NCBI RefSeq assembly: GCF_018446385.1
Contig: NC_055999.1
Location: 84,238,281-84,302,280, forward strand
DNA: 64,000 nucleotides
Direction of reading: 5' to 3'
From: Zingiber officinale
Taxonomy: Eukaryota > Streptophyta > Magnoliopsida > Zingiberales > Zingiberaceae
Below, one piece after another: positions 1 to 10,360 of this stretch. Both the position numbers and the translations under genes were made by a program. Below the pieces are notes generated by a model that was not told where the DNA came from, did not search any database, and saw only the letters and a list, made by a program, of their open reading frames with translations. Numbering within the stretch: the first letter of the stretch is position 1; each line of letters begins with the position of its first letter.

Positions 1-877
1 CTTCGGGTCCGGTGAAGGATGGAGCATCCAAGGGACCGTGGACAAGGCAGCGAGGACAAGGGCCGAGGGAAGAATGACATTGGGTACGAGCCGCGGGCTT
101 GAATGTATCCGAGGGACGAGAGCCAAAGGAAGTAGGCTTGAAGGCAAAAGGTCAAAGCTGCAAAGGAAGCGTCAAATGAGTCATAAGGGTGAGGGTACGA
201 GTGCATGAGAGATTGTACTCGGAGTAAAATCCTAGTTTTAGGGTTTTACTGTAGCAGTACTGTAGCGCTACTGTAGCAGTACTGTAGCAGTCGACTGCAT
301 GTTTTAGCAGTCGACTGGTGCAGTCGACTGGTGCAGTCGACTGGGGCAGTCGACTGGCAGTGTGGAATCGAGCCGTTGGGATGTAACGGTCGAATTTCCA
401 TAGAGGGCAGTCGACTGCATGTTTTAGCAGTCGACTGGTAGGCGGGGTTTTCCAACCCGCGACCTATATAACCAAGGCTTGGAAGCTTGGTTATCCCTGA
501 TGAAATTAGACTTGGTTAAGGTCTAATTAGTAGTTTACAAGTGCTCAAGAGTTTCCCTTGTGCCCAAGAGGTCTTGGTGAGTTTGTGGTGAGATTTCTCC
601 ACCCACAAGGAGGTTTGAGCTAGCCAGAGATCTTCCGGGGAGTAATCCACCGACGGATAGGGATCGTCCACCTTACGGACACGCCGTGGAGTAGGAGCTT
701 TATCTCCGAACCACGTAAATGATCGTGTAGCTTGGTTTGCATTCTTTCCTTTAGTATTTAGCTTTCTACTTATTTTGTTTGCATTTCCGCTTGCGCACTA
801 ACGTTATAGAAAGAAGCGAGTATTTGGGGACGCCGTCTATCCAACCCCCCTTCAAGCCGGCCGACCGATCCCCAACA
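1..877 (+). mobile_element. 3' part of a copia-type LTR, left end outside the window
   Basis: The block ends in CCCCAACA at 877, where minus-strand copia reverse transcriptase begins abruptly, so this LTR is inserted into that element. It has the layout of a plant SIRE-type LTR: a short-repeat zone (240-440), a box reading CTATATAACC near 464-473, then the R/U5-like end. The repeat zone holds about seven copies of the perfect palindrome CAGTCGACTG plus CAGTACTG and GTAGCGCTAC palindromes. The window start hides whether this is a solo LTR or the end of a full element. Orientation is inferred from the TATA-like box and the terminal CA. Confidence 0.75.
288..437. repeat. Short palindrome array inside the copia LTR
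   Basis: GCAGTCGACTG occurs about seven times between 288 and 437, four of them (from 307) spaced 13 bp apart. Each core is a perfect 10-bp palindrome. It lies upstream of the TATA-like box at 464, where U3 regulatory sites would be expected. Confidence 0.8.
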
Positions 878-1419
878 GTAAATTCATCTAAGAATTCTGA
901 ATTTGTTGAACCAAAGATTATGTTATCTACGTAAATTTGTGCTATAAAAATATCTTCTTTTATTAATTTGACAAATAAGGTTGGGTCAATTTGTCCTTGG
1001 TTAAACCCTTTAGAGATTAGGTAAGACGTTAGTCTTTCATACCAAGCCCTAGGTGCTTGCTTAAGTTCATATAAGGCTTTCTTCAATTTATAGACATAAT
1101 CAGGGTGTTCTAGACTCTCAAACCTAGGTGGTTGTCTTACGTAGACTTCTTCTTTTATTAGTCCATTTAGGAATGCTGACTTAACATCCATTTGGTATAG
1201 TCTAAACCCTTTGTGTGCTGCATAACTTAGTAACATCCTAATGGACTCTAGTCTAGCTACTGGGGCATATGTTTCATCATAGTCAAGTCCTTCCACTTGA
1301 CTGAACCCCTTAGCAACTAGCCTGGCCTTATTTCTAGTAATTTCACCAGTTTCACTTAGTTTGTTTCTAAATACCCATTTTGTTTCTATTATTTTCTTAT
1401 TCTTGGGTGGGGGTACCAA
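878..1419 (-). pseudogene. Copia reverse transcriptase fragment
   Basis: The translation carries the copia RT signature: the N-terminal TKWVFRNK block, [27 protein letters not shown], the [11 protein letters not shown] motif with the first catalytic Asp, and the APRAWYE block. It ends near the YVDN catalytic motif, just before the inserted LTR at 877. It is part of a retroelement fossil and has no host role. Confidence 0.9.
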
Positions 1420-1960
1420 GTCTCAAACTTCATTACGCTCAAATTGAGCTAATTCTTCTTGCATAGCTATGACCCAGTCTGGGTCAAGTAGTGACTCGGC
1501 TATGGTTTTGGGTTTAATTTTTGAGATTAAAGATATTTGACATAGATTTCTAAAGGAATATCTAGTTTGAACCCTAAGATCTGGGTCACCAATTATTTGA
1601 TCAGTTGGGTGATTTGGATTGACTCTTATTGTTCTAGGGGGTTGATTCTCCTGAGGTCGTTCTTCTTCTTCATGACTTAGGATTTGGTTGGCTCCTTCAG
1701 AGTTATTATTTTCTTAAACAAAATCAATTGATTGATGTTGTGTTTGTTCTAGGTTTTGTTTGGATTCTTCAAATTTCACATTAGTAGTTTTTTCAATTCT
1801 TAAGGTAACCTTATTGTAAACCCTGCAGCCTCTACTATTTAGGGAGTATCCTAAGAAAATTCCATTTTCAACTTTGGAGGTGAATTTTCCTAAGTGTTCT
1901 CTTGTGTTTAAGATAAAAGCTGGGCACCCAAATACTCTAAAGTATTTTATATTGGGTTGT

Positions 1961-2605
1961 CTATTGTAATAAACTCCAAAAAAATGTTTTGTTATGGGTT
2001 TTGTTTAGTGTTGTTTTGTTTTGTACATAGCAAGCTGTACTAACAGCTTCTGCCAAAAAATATTTAGGTAAGTTGTATTCATTTAACATTGTTCTAGAGG
2101 CTTCAAGTAAAGTTCTATTTTTTCTTTCTACAATCCCATTTTGTTGGGGGGTTTTAGGGCATGAAAATTCATGATGGTAGCCATTTTCAAGACAGAATTT
2201 GTTAAAGTTATGATTTTTGAATTCTCCCCCATTATCACTTCTAATTCTTTTAATTTTAAGGTCCTTTTCATTTTCGACTTGTTTACAAAAGTTTGTAAAA
2301 ATTTCAAAAGTTTCATCCTTATTTTTTAAAAACTTTACCCAAGTGAACCTAGAATAGTCATCTATTATTACTAGACAGTATAGACTTCCATTTATTGATT
2401 TGACTCCATGGGAGTCAAATAAGTCTAAATGTAACAGTTCTAAGATTGAGTTGGTTTGTGATTCATTAGTTGATTTGTGGGTAGATTTTGTTTGCTTACC
2501 TTGTTGACAAGCATTACATATGGTTGAATCAAGGTTAGGTAATTTTGGTAGTCCTCTAACTAGTCCATTTAGTCTGCTTATATTTCTGAAATTTGTATGT
2601 GACAT
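1961..2605 (-). pseudogene. Copia integrase region
   Basis: The translation shows the end of the zinc-binding segment (CNACQQGK) followed by a DDE core: Asp in LLHLDLFDS, Asp in RSDNGGEF, and Glu in NGIVERKNRTL. This is the retroviral-type integrase fold (rve family) in the copia arrangement. The first His pair of the zinc finger lies upstream and is not clear in this frame. Confidence 0.88.
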
Positions 2606-2788
2606 TCTTCTATGTCATAACCAGGTTTCTTCTTTTTGTGTTAAATAACACTTAATTGAAGAAGTGGTTAAGTTAATCGCATAGATGTTGTCTTTCCTAA
2701 ACCCTTTTAGGCTTATGTTAGGGTTGTCTAGGTGTTTAATTAAGCATTCTATAGATAAAAACCTAACTTTATACATAGTATCACACAG

Positions 2789-2995
2789 TTAACTGATACT
2801 TAAAAGATTATACTTGAAATTTTCAACAAGTAAAACATTTGTAATAATAAAGTCAATTTTTAATTCGATATTACCTATACCATTTACCTTGAGTTTGTCG
2901 TTGTTCCCAAAGGCAACTGTTCCTAGGCTTTTGTAGGTGAGTTGAGTGAATTTTGTGTGATCTCCAATCATATGTTTGGAGCAACCACTATCCAA
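2789..2995 (-). pseudogene. Copia aspartic protease fragment
   Basis: The segment opens with MDSGCSKHMIGD, the copia protease active-site block in which D-S-G is the catalytic triad. It is followed by the GNNDKLKVNGIGNIEL and NVLLVENFKYNLLSIS blocks that usually precede the integrase zinc finger. It is an element fossil. Confidence 0.88.
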
Positions 2996-3039
2996 AATTC
3001 ACTTAGTTTCCTACAATAGGTAGGAATTGGGGTTAGTCT

Positions 3040-3990
3040 AACTAAAAAATTAAAATAATTTTTAAGTTTTTTAGGTTTTAATAAATTTTTGAAATGAATT
3101 TTTAAAATAATTTTTAAGAGAAAAAGTTTTAAAAATAAAATTTTAAGTTTAAGTTTTAATATATTTTTTTTAAAATGATTTTTTTTTAAAAAAAAATAAG
3201 TTTAATTTTTTTTAAGAGAAAAAGTTTTTAAAAAATTAAGTTTTAATAAATGAATTTTTTAAGTTAAAAAAATAAGTTTAATTTTTAAAATAATTTTTAA
3301 GAGAAAAAATAAAATTTTTAAGTTTAAGTTTTAATATATTTTTTAAAATGAATTTTTTTAAAAAAATAAGTTTAATTTTTAAAATAATTTTTAAGAGAAA
3401 AAGTTTTAAAATAAATTTTTAAGTTTTAAGAAATTTTTTTAAATGAATTTTCAAGTTAAAAATCAAGTTTAATTTTTAAAATAATTTTTAAGAGAAAAAG
3501 TTTTAAAATAAATTTTTAAGTTTTAAGTTTTAATAAATTTTTTAAAAATGAATTTTTAAGTTAAAAATTAAGTTTAATTTTTAAAATCATTTTTAAGAGA
3601 AAAAGTCTTAAAATAAATTTTTAAGTTTAAGTTTTAATAATTTTTTTTTAAAAAATGAATTTTTTAAGTTAAGAAATTAAGTTTAATTTTTAAAATAATT
3701 TTTAAGAGTAAAAGAATTAAAAAAAATTATGATTAATTTTAATTTTAATTTTAATGTTAATGTTAATTTAATTTTAATTTAATTTTAATTTTAATTTAAT
3801 TTTAATTTTAATTTAATTTTAATTTTAGTTTAATTTAATTTTAGTTTAATTTTAATTTTAATTTAATTTTAGTTTAATTTAATTTTAGTTTAATTTTAAT
3901 TTTAATTTAATTTAATTTAATTTTAATTTAATTTTAATTTTAGTTTAATTTAATTTTAGTTTAATTTTAATTTAATTTTAATTTTAATTT
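3040..3990. repeat. AT-rich tandem array between gag and protease of the copia element
   Basis: From about 3040 to 3720 an imperfect unit of roughly 90-110 bp repeats about seven times. A shared marker AAGAGAAAAAG occurs near 3116, 3213, 3300, 3391, 3490, 3595 and, with a change, 3704. From 3725 to 3990 it becomes almost pure runs of TTTAATTTTAA. No coding signal is present. The array sits where gag should pass into protease, so it probably expanded within the element. Confidence 0.85.
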
Positions 3991-4513
3991 CCTTAGTCAT
4001 CTCACTTGATCTATGTTTTCAATCAGGGAATCCTATAATTTTTTGAGATGAATTAGATTCAATTTTAGAATTTGTTTTTAACTTGTATTAGATTCAGGTT
4101 TAGCTTTGGGTTCAACAAATAGGCATTCTCTGGATAAACTTCTGGGCTATGGTGAGTCACTCGAACATCATTAAAGTAACCATGCCTTCGAGATTTTTCA
4201 AATAGTCCTATCCATTAGACTTAATACAAAACCTTGGTCTAACTGGTTAGGATCCATAAAGGGTAGCTTCGGTCAGTTCCACTTAGCCAAATGCACCAGG
4301 TCGAAGTCATATCTTCCTAGACATGCATAGACTAAGCTTCCCTAACGTACTATCATCCAAAATTTTACCAGTACCATTTTTCAAGTTAAATTTGAACCCT
4401 TTTTAACTAATCCTAATTACCCTATCGGGTAGGTTGGTTAGGGTTACCCTACCGGATAGGTTAGTTTTGGAGGTGTCAGCTATTCTGGAGCCTCCCCCTG
4501 AAGTAATGGTCAT
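3991..4513. other. Spacer between the AT-rich array and copia gag
   Basis: This stretch has normal base composition and no long frame. By position it is probably the decayed C-terminal part of gag and the gag-protease junction. I recognise no motif in it. Confidence 0.5.
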
Positions 4514-6196
4514 TTAATTTAATTTTGTTCTCGGTTTATGTCTATTTCTTTTGTAATTATATTTTACTGGGTGATAGTTTACATTTTGTTGAGTTTTAAT
4601 ATGTTTAGATTTTAAATTTTTTTGTTCAGGTTTGTATTCTGGTTTTTGATTTGGTTTATTTGATTTTATGTAATATATTTTATCTTTAGGGATATAATAT
4701 TGGTTGGGTCCTATTTGCGTGGTCAAACACGCTTTCGGAACCCAGGCCTTATTCATTAGTTTGTATTGGGTTATTAATGATTTAAACGTTTTATTTGAGT
4801 TCGACTTATATCCGAGTCCGGTTTTATTATAACATACTTTTTGATTATTTAGTATTAAGTCTAAATTTTTTGATCTAGTAGTAAATTTTTCTAACATAAT
4901 TTTTAAATAATTAATTTTTAATTTTAAAGATGAATTCTCCTCCTCAAGTGTTAGATCTTGAGTTGGTTTATTATTTACAATTTGTTCCTTGAGGATTTGA
5001 TTTTCCTCGAGGAGCAATTTGTTTTCATTTTCAAACTTAACTAATTTATTATTTAAGCAATAAATAATTTTTAAAAATTTCCGATTTAAGTTTAGGAATA
5101 CCTCTTCGGAACCTTCGGAAACGAGTACGGACTCGTGGCTTGATTCGGGTTCGGACCCGTCTTCCGATTCATCTTCCGACTCTGCTTCGCGAGCCATCAG
5201 CGCGAGGTGGCTCTGGTGTTTTTGATCTTCTGCTTCTGACTCTTCCGAGGAGTCGTCCCATGTCGCTTTGAGGGCCTTCTTTTTGGTCGGCTTCGGTTTG
5301 TCGATCTTTAATCTCAGGCACTCGTTTTTGTAGTGGCCCTTCTTGTTGCATCCGAAGCACGTCACGCTCCTCGATTCGGTTGGAGAATTGATCTTTTGAA
5401 GGTCCTTCTTGCTGAAGCTTCTTTTCCTCCTGGTGAACATCTTCCTTACCAGGTTCACCAGGTGTTCTTCATCTTCAGAGTTCTGGTCAGAGTCTTCTTC
5501 CGGTTCAGACTTGTTCTTCTTTTCTTTTGAGGAACCTGCAAACAAGGCTACACATTTCTCGACCCCGGCGTTAGTTTGCTCATGCAGTTCTAATTCACAA
5601 AAAAGCTCATCTAATTTTAATTTAGATAAATTTTTAGAGATCTTGTAGGCATCTACGATAGATGCCCACAAGCTGTTGCGTGGAAAGGCGTTTAGGGCAT
5701 ACCTTATTAAGTACCGGCTCTCCATTTGGTGCCCTATTGCGTGGAGTCTGTTGAGAATGTCTTTAATTCTTGCGTGGAGTTGGCTCGCCGTTTCTCCTTC
5801 CTGCATTTTTATGTTAAAAATTCTATTTAAGAGAAAGTCTCGTTTTGTTACCTTAGCGTCGCTCGTTCCTTCGTGCAGCTCGATCAGTTTGTCCCATAGC
5901 TCTTTGGCGTTCTTATGTTGTCCGACCCGGTTTAGTTCTTCTCTAGTCAATCCGCACTGTAGGGTGTTGATTGCCTTGTTCTCTGTTGATGCCTTCTTCT
6001 TTAGGTCTGTTGTCCAATCTTCTGGATCTAGTAGATTCTCGGAACTGTCTACTGGTATTTTGTAGGGTCTGGTGACGCTCATCCACTGGTCGAAGTCCGT
6101 CTTGAGATACACTTCCATTTGCTTCTTCCAGTATGGGAAATCATCCCCGTTGAAGAAGGGAGGTCGCACTGTGCTGAAGCCCTCGATATGCGACAT
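4514..6196 (-). pseudogene. Copia gag polyprotein
   Basis: The Met in a copia-gag-like context (MSHIEGFSTVRPPFFNGDD) at 6196 starts a frame of about 560 residues. It has the N-terminal YWKKQMEVYL block, the gag core (LWDKLIELHEGT, KRDFLLNRIFNIKMQEGE), a CCHC zinc knuckle CFGCNKKGHYKNEC of CX2CX4HX4C form, an acidic Ser/Glu-rich stretch, and a coiled-coil-like segment. The capsid core matches the plant UBN2/DUF4219 gag families. The position between primer site and protease agrees. It belongs to the copia fossil. Confidence 0.88.
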
Positions 6197-6432
6197 TTTA
6201 AATCTGCACACAAAAATATAGAGAGGTTCCAAGACTTGGTCTTGGATTAGTAGTGTGGGAAAAATAAAAATAACTAAATTGGTGTTGCTCCAATTTAGAT
6301 TAAATCACGATGGAAAGAAACTTCCAAAAAGGTAATAATACCAGTTTGGATCTTTACGAAAAACTGAAATCCGAAAAGAAATTAAAAACAAGTCACCCCC
6401 TTGTCTGATTGGTGGTTGCAACAAATCAGAAC

Positions 6433-6451
6433 GGTACCCGCTCTGATATCA
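6433..6451 (-). other. Primer binding site of the copia element
   Basis: On the minus strand the bases next to the LTR read TGATATCAGAGCGGGTACC. The TATCAGAGC part is the usual initiator Met-tRNA complement used by plant copia elements. Two bases separate it from the LTR end at 6454. Confidence 0.85.
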
Positions 6452-6453
6452 CT

Positions 6454-7548
6454 TGTTGGATCGTGAAGTTTCGCTAGAGGGGGGGGTGAATAGCGATTAT
6501 AAAAAATTTCGACAAGAGTAAGCGCAGCGGAAAAGAAAACAAGCCAAAGAGAACGCAAGGATTTACTTGGTTCGGAGCCTTTGGCGACTCCTACTCCAAG
6601 GCCCGCACACAAGGGTGCTTTCGATGGGCAATTCACTAGCAGTTCGAAAGTTATTACAAACTAAGTATAGAGAATGCTAATGAAAAAACAATTAAAGCAA
6701 TACCGACAAAATAAGAGACTTAGAAAAAGGAAGCAGCGCGTTTGTCAGAACTTTGCAGCGTCGCAGGAGCACAGAAGAACAGATCGTCAATTCAGAGTTG
6801 TTGTTGGAGCTCCACTCATGCCCCTTCTTTTATATGACGCTCGGGTCGCCCCAGATCCCTTCCGGGCGCCCTGGAGGAGTGTGGCAGGTCCAACCAGTGA
6901 GCTCCACGTGGCGACGACGTGTTTGGATGAAATTTGTCTCCCGGGGGCCCAGATCCCCTCCGGGCGCCCGGACCACCTTTTTCCAGGGAGCACATTTCCT
7001 GCAAAACAAGGTTAGTCCGAGGCAGATATATAAATTATAACCTGCAAAACAGAGTGTTAGTTTAGTTTATAGTTTAGCAAAAAGAGTATGACTTAGATTC
7101 CGTCTTTCCGAGACCGAAATCTAGTCACGATCTCGACTTAGATATCCGAAATGGATCTAAGCCGGATCGACGCCTAATGTTCCCTTCCCGGGAACGCGTC
7201 CTCACAGTCACTCCCTTCCAGTGACTTATCTTTACTCACCTGCCAGACGTCCGGTCAGTCCTTCGACCCGTCTGGACTTCTCGCCAAGCATCCGGTCAGC
7301 CCGTCGACCCGCTTGGACTTCTTGCCAGACATCCGGTCAGCCCGTCGACCTAGCTGGACTTCTCGCCAAGCGTCCGGTCAGCCCGTCGACTCGCTTGGAC
7401 TTCGTGCCAGACATCCGGTCAGCCCGTCGACCTGTCTGGACTTATCCTGCACACTCGGTCAGAGTGTTAGATCACGACAAACCTAACTCAACCTAATTTG
7501 TCATTCATCAAAACCTGGGTTAGACCGTTAGTGCTAACCGCACCAACA
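6454..7548 (-). repeat. 5' LTR of the copia element, 1095 bp
   Basis: The edges are TGTTGG and CCAACA, a perfect 6-bp inverted end. The left edge abuts the primer site and the right edge abuts Tat-element sequence. The interior holds a GC-rich zone around 6840-6990 with repeated CGGGCGCCC-like words, and the 41-bp hairpin array at 7243-7439. The partner 3' LTR would lie left of the window. Confidence 0.85.
7243..7439. repeat. Five 41-bp hairpin repeats in the copia LTR
   Basis: Units start at 7243, 7284, 7325, 7366 and 7407, an exact 41-bp period. Each unit has complementary ends around a shared core CCGGTCAGCCCGTCGACC. The stems differ between units yet still pair: CCAGACG with CGTCTGG (unit 1), CCAAGC with GCTTGG (unit 2), CCAAGCG with CGCTTGG (unit 4), CCAGACA with TGTCTGG (unit 5). 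Unit 3 pairs only over four bases. The frame open across it on the plus strand is just the repeat read through. Confidence 0.9.
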
Positions 7549-7797
7549 CCGCGTTCTCCGCCGACTTGTCATCCATCTATATTTTACGAAGTTTCCCTCC
7601 CTGGGAGACGAACAGGCTCCTACGCATATGCTGACTCCTCAACTTCCGAGCGTACCCCTTTTTCATAAATGTCACACGGTTATCCAAGCGACAACTCAAA
7701 TTCCGAGGAAATCCCTTCACCTTCTCCTTCCTTATTAAAGGTCTGAGCATCTCCTACCTCAAGCTATCCGCTTGCCAACACAGTATCTTACCTTCAT

Positions 7798-8215
7798 GGA
7801 ACCCCCGATAGAACCTAGCGAACTTGCTTCTTTACTTCGGCAAACTTCCCATCTACTGGAGTTATCGGCTCAGAAAGAAGAAGCCTCGCTGCAAATTGCC
7901 GCTCTGACGGAATTACTGGCTCAAAAAGAAGAAATCCTACTGGAGATGACTGCGAGCAGAGATCTTCAAGTGTCCCTTACTCATGAGATGGAAAGCCTAT
8001 GGCTGGCCACCAAATCCAGGACCCGAGCTAAAATCGCCCTCAAACTTAAAGCTCAATCGGACTTCCAGAGCCAGGTGTACTATATTATTTATCTGAAGAT
8101 GAAGCATGAAGACGAGGTGGCTCTTCTGAGAGAGGAAGGACGAATCAAAGATGAGACTATTGGACAACTGAAGCACGTCATCGATCTTATTAAAGAAGAT
8201 TTAACTAAAGCCTAA
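7798..8215 (+). pseudogene. Coiled-coil ORF remnant, possible third extra-ORF unit
   Basis: This plus-strand frame gives about 139 residues from the Met at 7798, rich in Leu, Glu, Lys and Gln in heptad-like spacing (SAQKEEASLQIAALTELLAQ and onward), so probably a coiled coil. A TATA-like TTATTAAAG lies about 65 bp upstream. It has no globular domain like the two ORF units at 10361 and 13694, but their second halves are coiled coils too. It may be a shortened third copy; that link is inference. It lies in the Tat element's downstream region. Confidence 0.5.
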
Positions 8216-8654
8216 GCTCATCTGGCTAGAAAGGACCAAGCCTCTGGCTCTGGTAGCCATGTAAACCCTTAAAAAATGTACCTCTGATTTAACGGAATAA
8301 AACCTATTTTCTGCGTTCCATTCATGGTGTAGCCCCACACTCTACTGCTCGGGTATCATCATATTTTTATAGAACACCTGCGTTTGACTAGTATTTCTAG
8401 CAAAAATAATAAAGATAACTTGCTTACCCCCTCTTCCTTTTACCTCCTATCACATGAGCCTTTGGCTGAAGCGAATGAGGCGCTGGAGAATGCGCCCGTG
8501 ACTTAAGAATACGCATGCAAAATGTCATATTTGGCAAGAAACCTTGAAATATGACTGACTAACCAATCCTGAACGATAACTTGACTTGCTGAATTTTGCG
8601 TCGGCGAATATAAGGAGTACCGACAGAGAAAATCATTGTACCGACTGAAAAGAT
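8216..8654. other. Non-coding spacer in the Tat downstream region
   Basis: It lies between the coiled-coil ORF and the 71-bp array. No open frame or known motif was found. A few CG-rich words resemble the start of the array. Confidence 0.5.
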
Positions 8655-9652
8655 CGTTGGGCGTGAGAGCCTTGCTCACTTATAACTCGCACTAAGGCGA
8701 GAGTCTGGGACCCGACCTGGACGGTCGTTGGGCGTGAGAGCCTTGCTCACTTATAACTCGTACTGGGGCGAGAGTCTGGGACCCGACCTGGACGGTCGTT
8801 GGGTGTGAGAGTCTTGCTCACTTATAACTCACACTGGGGCGAGAGTATGGACGGTCGTTGAGTGTGAGAGTCTTGCTCACTTATAACTCGCACTGGGGCG
8901 AGTGTCTGGGACCCGACCTGGACGGTCGTTGGGCGTGAGAGCCTTGCTCACTTATAACTCGCACTAGGGCGAGAGTCTGGGACCCGACCTAAACAATCGT
9001 TGAGCGTGAGAGCCTTGCTCACTTATAATTCTCACTGGGGCCAGAGTCTGGGACCCGACCTGAATGGTCGTTGGGCGTGAGAGCCTTGCTCACTTATAAC
9101 TCGCACTGGGGCAAGAGTCTGGGACCCGACCTGAACGGTCGTTGGGCGTGAGAGCCTTTCTCACTTATAACTCGCACTGGGGTGAGAGTTTGGGACCCGA
9201 CCTGGACGGTCGTTGGGCGTGAGAGCCTTGCTCGCTTATAACTCGCACTGGGCCGAAAGTCTGGGACCCGACCTGAACGGTCGTTAGGCGTGAGAGTCTT
9301 GCTCACTTATAACTCACACTGGGGCGAGAGTCTGGGACCTGACCTAAACGGTCGTTGGGCGTGAGAGCCTTGCTCACTTATAACTCGCACTGGGCGAGAG
9401 TCTGGGACCCGACCTGAACGGTCGTTGGGCGTGAGAGCCTTGCTCACTTATAACTCGCACTGGGGCGAGAGTCTGGGATCCGACCTGAACGGTCGTTGGG
9501 CGTGAGAGCCTTGCTCACTTATAACTCGCACTGGGGCGAGAGTCTGGGACCCGACCTGAACGGTCGGGACCTGACCTGAACAGTCGATGGGCGTGAGAGC
9601 CTTGCTCACTTATAACTCGCACTGGGGCGAGAGTCTGGGACAACCGACCTGG
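8655..9652. repeat. 71-bp tandem array, about 14 copies
   Basis: The unit begins CGTTGGGCGTGAGAGCC and recurs at 8655, 8726, 8797, then a 59-bp step to 8856, 8927 and so on to about 9585. Copies are highly alike. Each unit holds three short self-complementary pairs: CGACC with GGTCG, GTGAG with CTCAC, and CTCGC with GCGAG. Tandem arrays in this downstream region are an established trait of Tat/Ogre elements and a known source of satellite DNA. Confidence 0.92.
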
Positions 9653-9653
9653 A

Positions 9654-9772
9654 TAGATGTTGCCAACCTGGGGGTGATTTCCCGACCAGGGTAGATGTTG
9701 CCGACCTGGGGGTGATTTCCCGACCAGGATTTATGTTGCCGACTTGGGGGTGATTTCCCGACCAGGATTTAT
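9654..9772. repeat. 38-bp tandem repeat, about three copies
   Basis: Directly after the 71-bp array, a unit containing TGCCGACCTGGGGGTGATTT recurs at 9661, 9699 and 9737, an exact 38-bp step. The next 600 bp up to the ORF at 10361 hold no open frame apart from short chance ones. Confidence 0.88.
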
Positions 9773-10184
9773 TTGGAGAGTCTTTTGACTTTGTATGCAG
9801 GCAAGAGATATACAGTATCAGACTTATTACGAAGATAAAAATATTAAAATCTTACTCAGCCTGTGGAAAGGATGCCTTGTGGCCTCGCCACGTTCAAATT
9901 TCTTTCCCGCCTATTTTCTTCGCCACTTCCCGAGAAAATCGCGTGGTAAGCATTTCCGTACCCCGCTTCATCTCATGATTTCCTTATCACGTCCATCATT
10001 AATACGCTTCCTAGGGGATCAACACTTGTCACACGCCTTTATTGCTTATGTAGTATGACGCCGCCGACTCCACTCCTTTTTGTACACGATTTCCCATTAG
10101 AGCATGTCTCTCTGCGATCGGACGGCTTTGGGCACTTTACCCAAAAATATACTCGACACATTTTTTGATATTCCCTAGGAAAAC

Positions 10185-10200
10185 CCCCTTTATAAACCCT
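10185..10200 (+). promoter_or_regulatory. TATA-like box before extra-ORF unit 1
   Basis: CCTTTATAAACCC lies about 170 bp before the Met at 10361 on the strand of the extra ORF, opposite to the retroelement's own genes. Unit 2 has TCTATAAATAC at the matching place (near 13548). Shared placement in both copies supports a promoter for antisense transcription; expression is not shown. Confidence 0.45.
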
Positions 10201-10360
10201 AAAGGTAGTCCGCCATCGTTGCCTTGAACGCTTCGACTGCCTTCGTCTCCCTGTCGCTTCGTTGTCTTTGGTGTATCGGCCCTTCCCCTTCTAGCTTCTT
10301 CACGCCTGGTGCTCTTCCTCTTCTTGACTAACCTCTCCTCCAACCTCCCTCACCTTGATA

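Larger units (their letters stand above)
878..7548 (-). mobile_element. Ty1/copia retrotransposon, SIRE/Maximus-like, broken
   Basis: Read on the minus strand the order is LTR (6454-7548), primer site, gag, an AT-rich spacer, protease, integrase and reverse transcriptase, which is copia order. The remaining pol and the 3' LTR are cut off by the inserted LTR at 877 and the window edge. The reading frames are broken in several places, so it is a fossil, though its proteins are still easy to recognise. Assignment to the SIRE/Maximus lineage is an inference from the large gag and overall layout. It appears to be inserted at 7549 into the downstream region of the Tat gypsy element. Confidence 0.85.

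Noticed and set aside
7221-7496. Plus-strand frame of 91 codons with repeated Arg/Pro/Ser phrases
   Set aside because: It arises from the 41-bp hairpin array, whose varying stems explain the differences; no protein-like conservation.
9094-9306. Minus-strand frame of 70 codons
   Set aside because: It is the 71-bp tandem array read through; the translation only repeats itself.
8655-9772. CRISPR-like regular repeats
   Set aside because: Units are contiguous with no unique spacers, and the setting is a plant retrotransposon.
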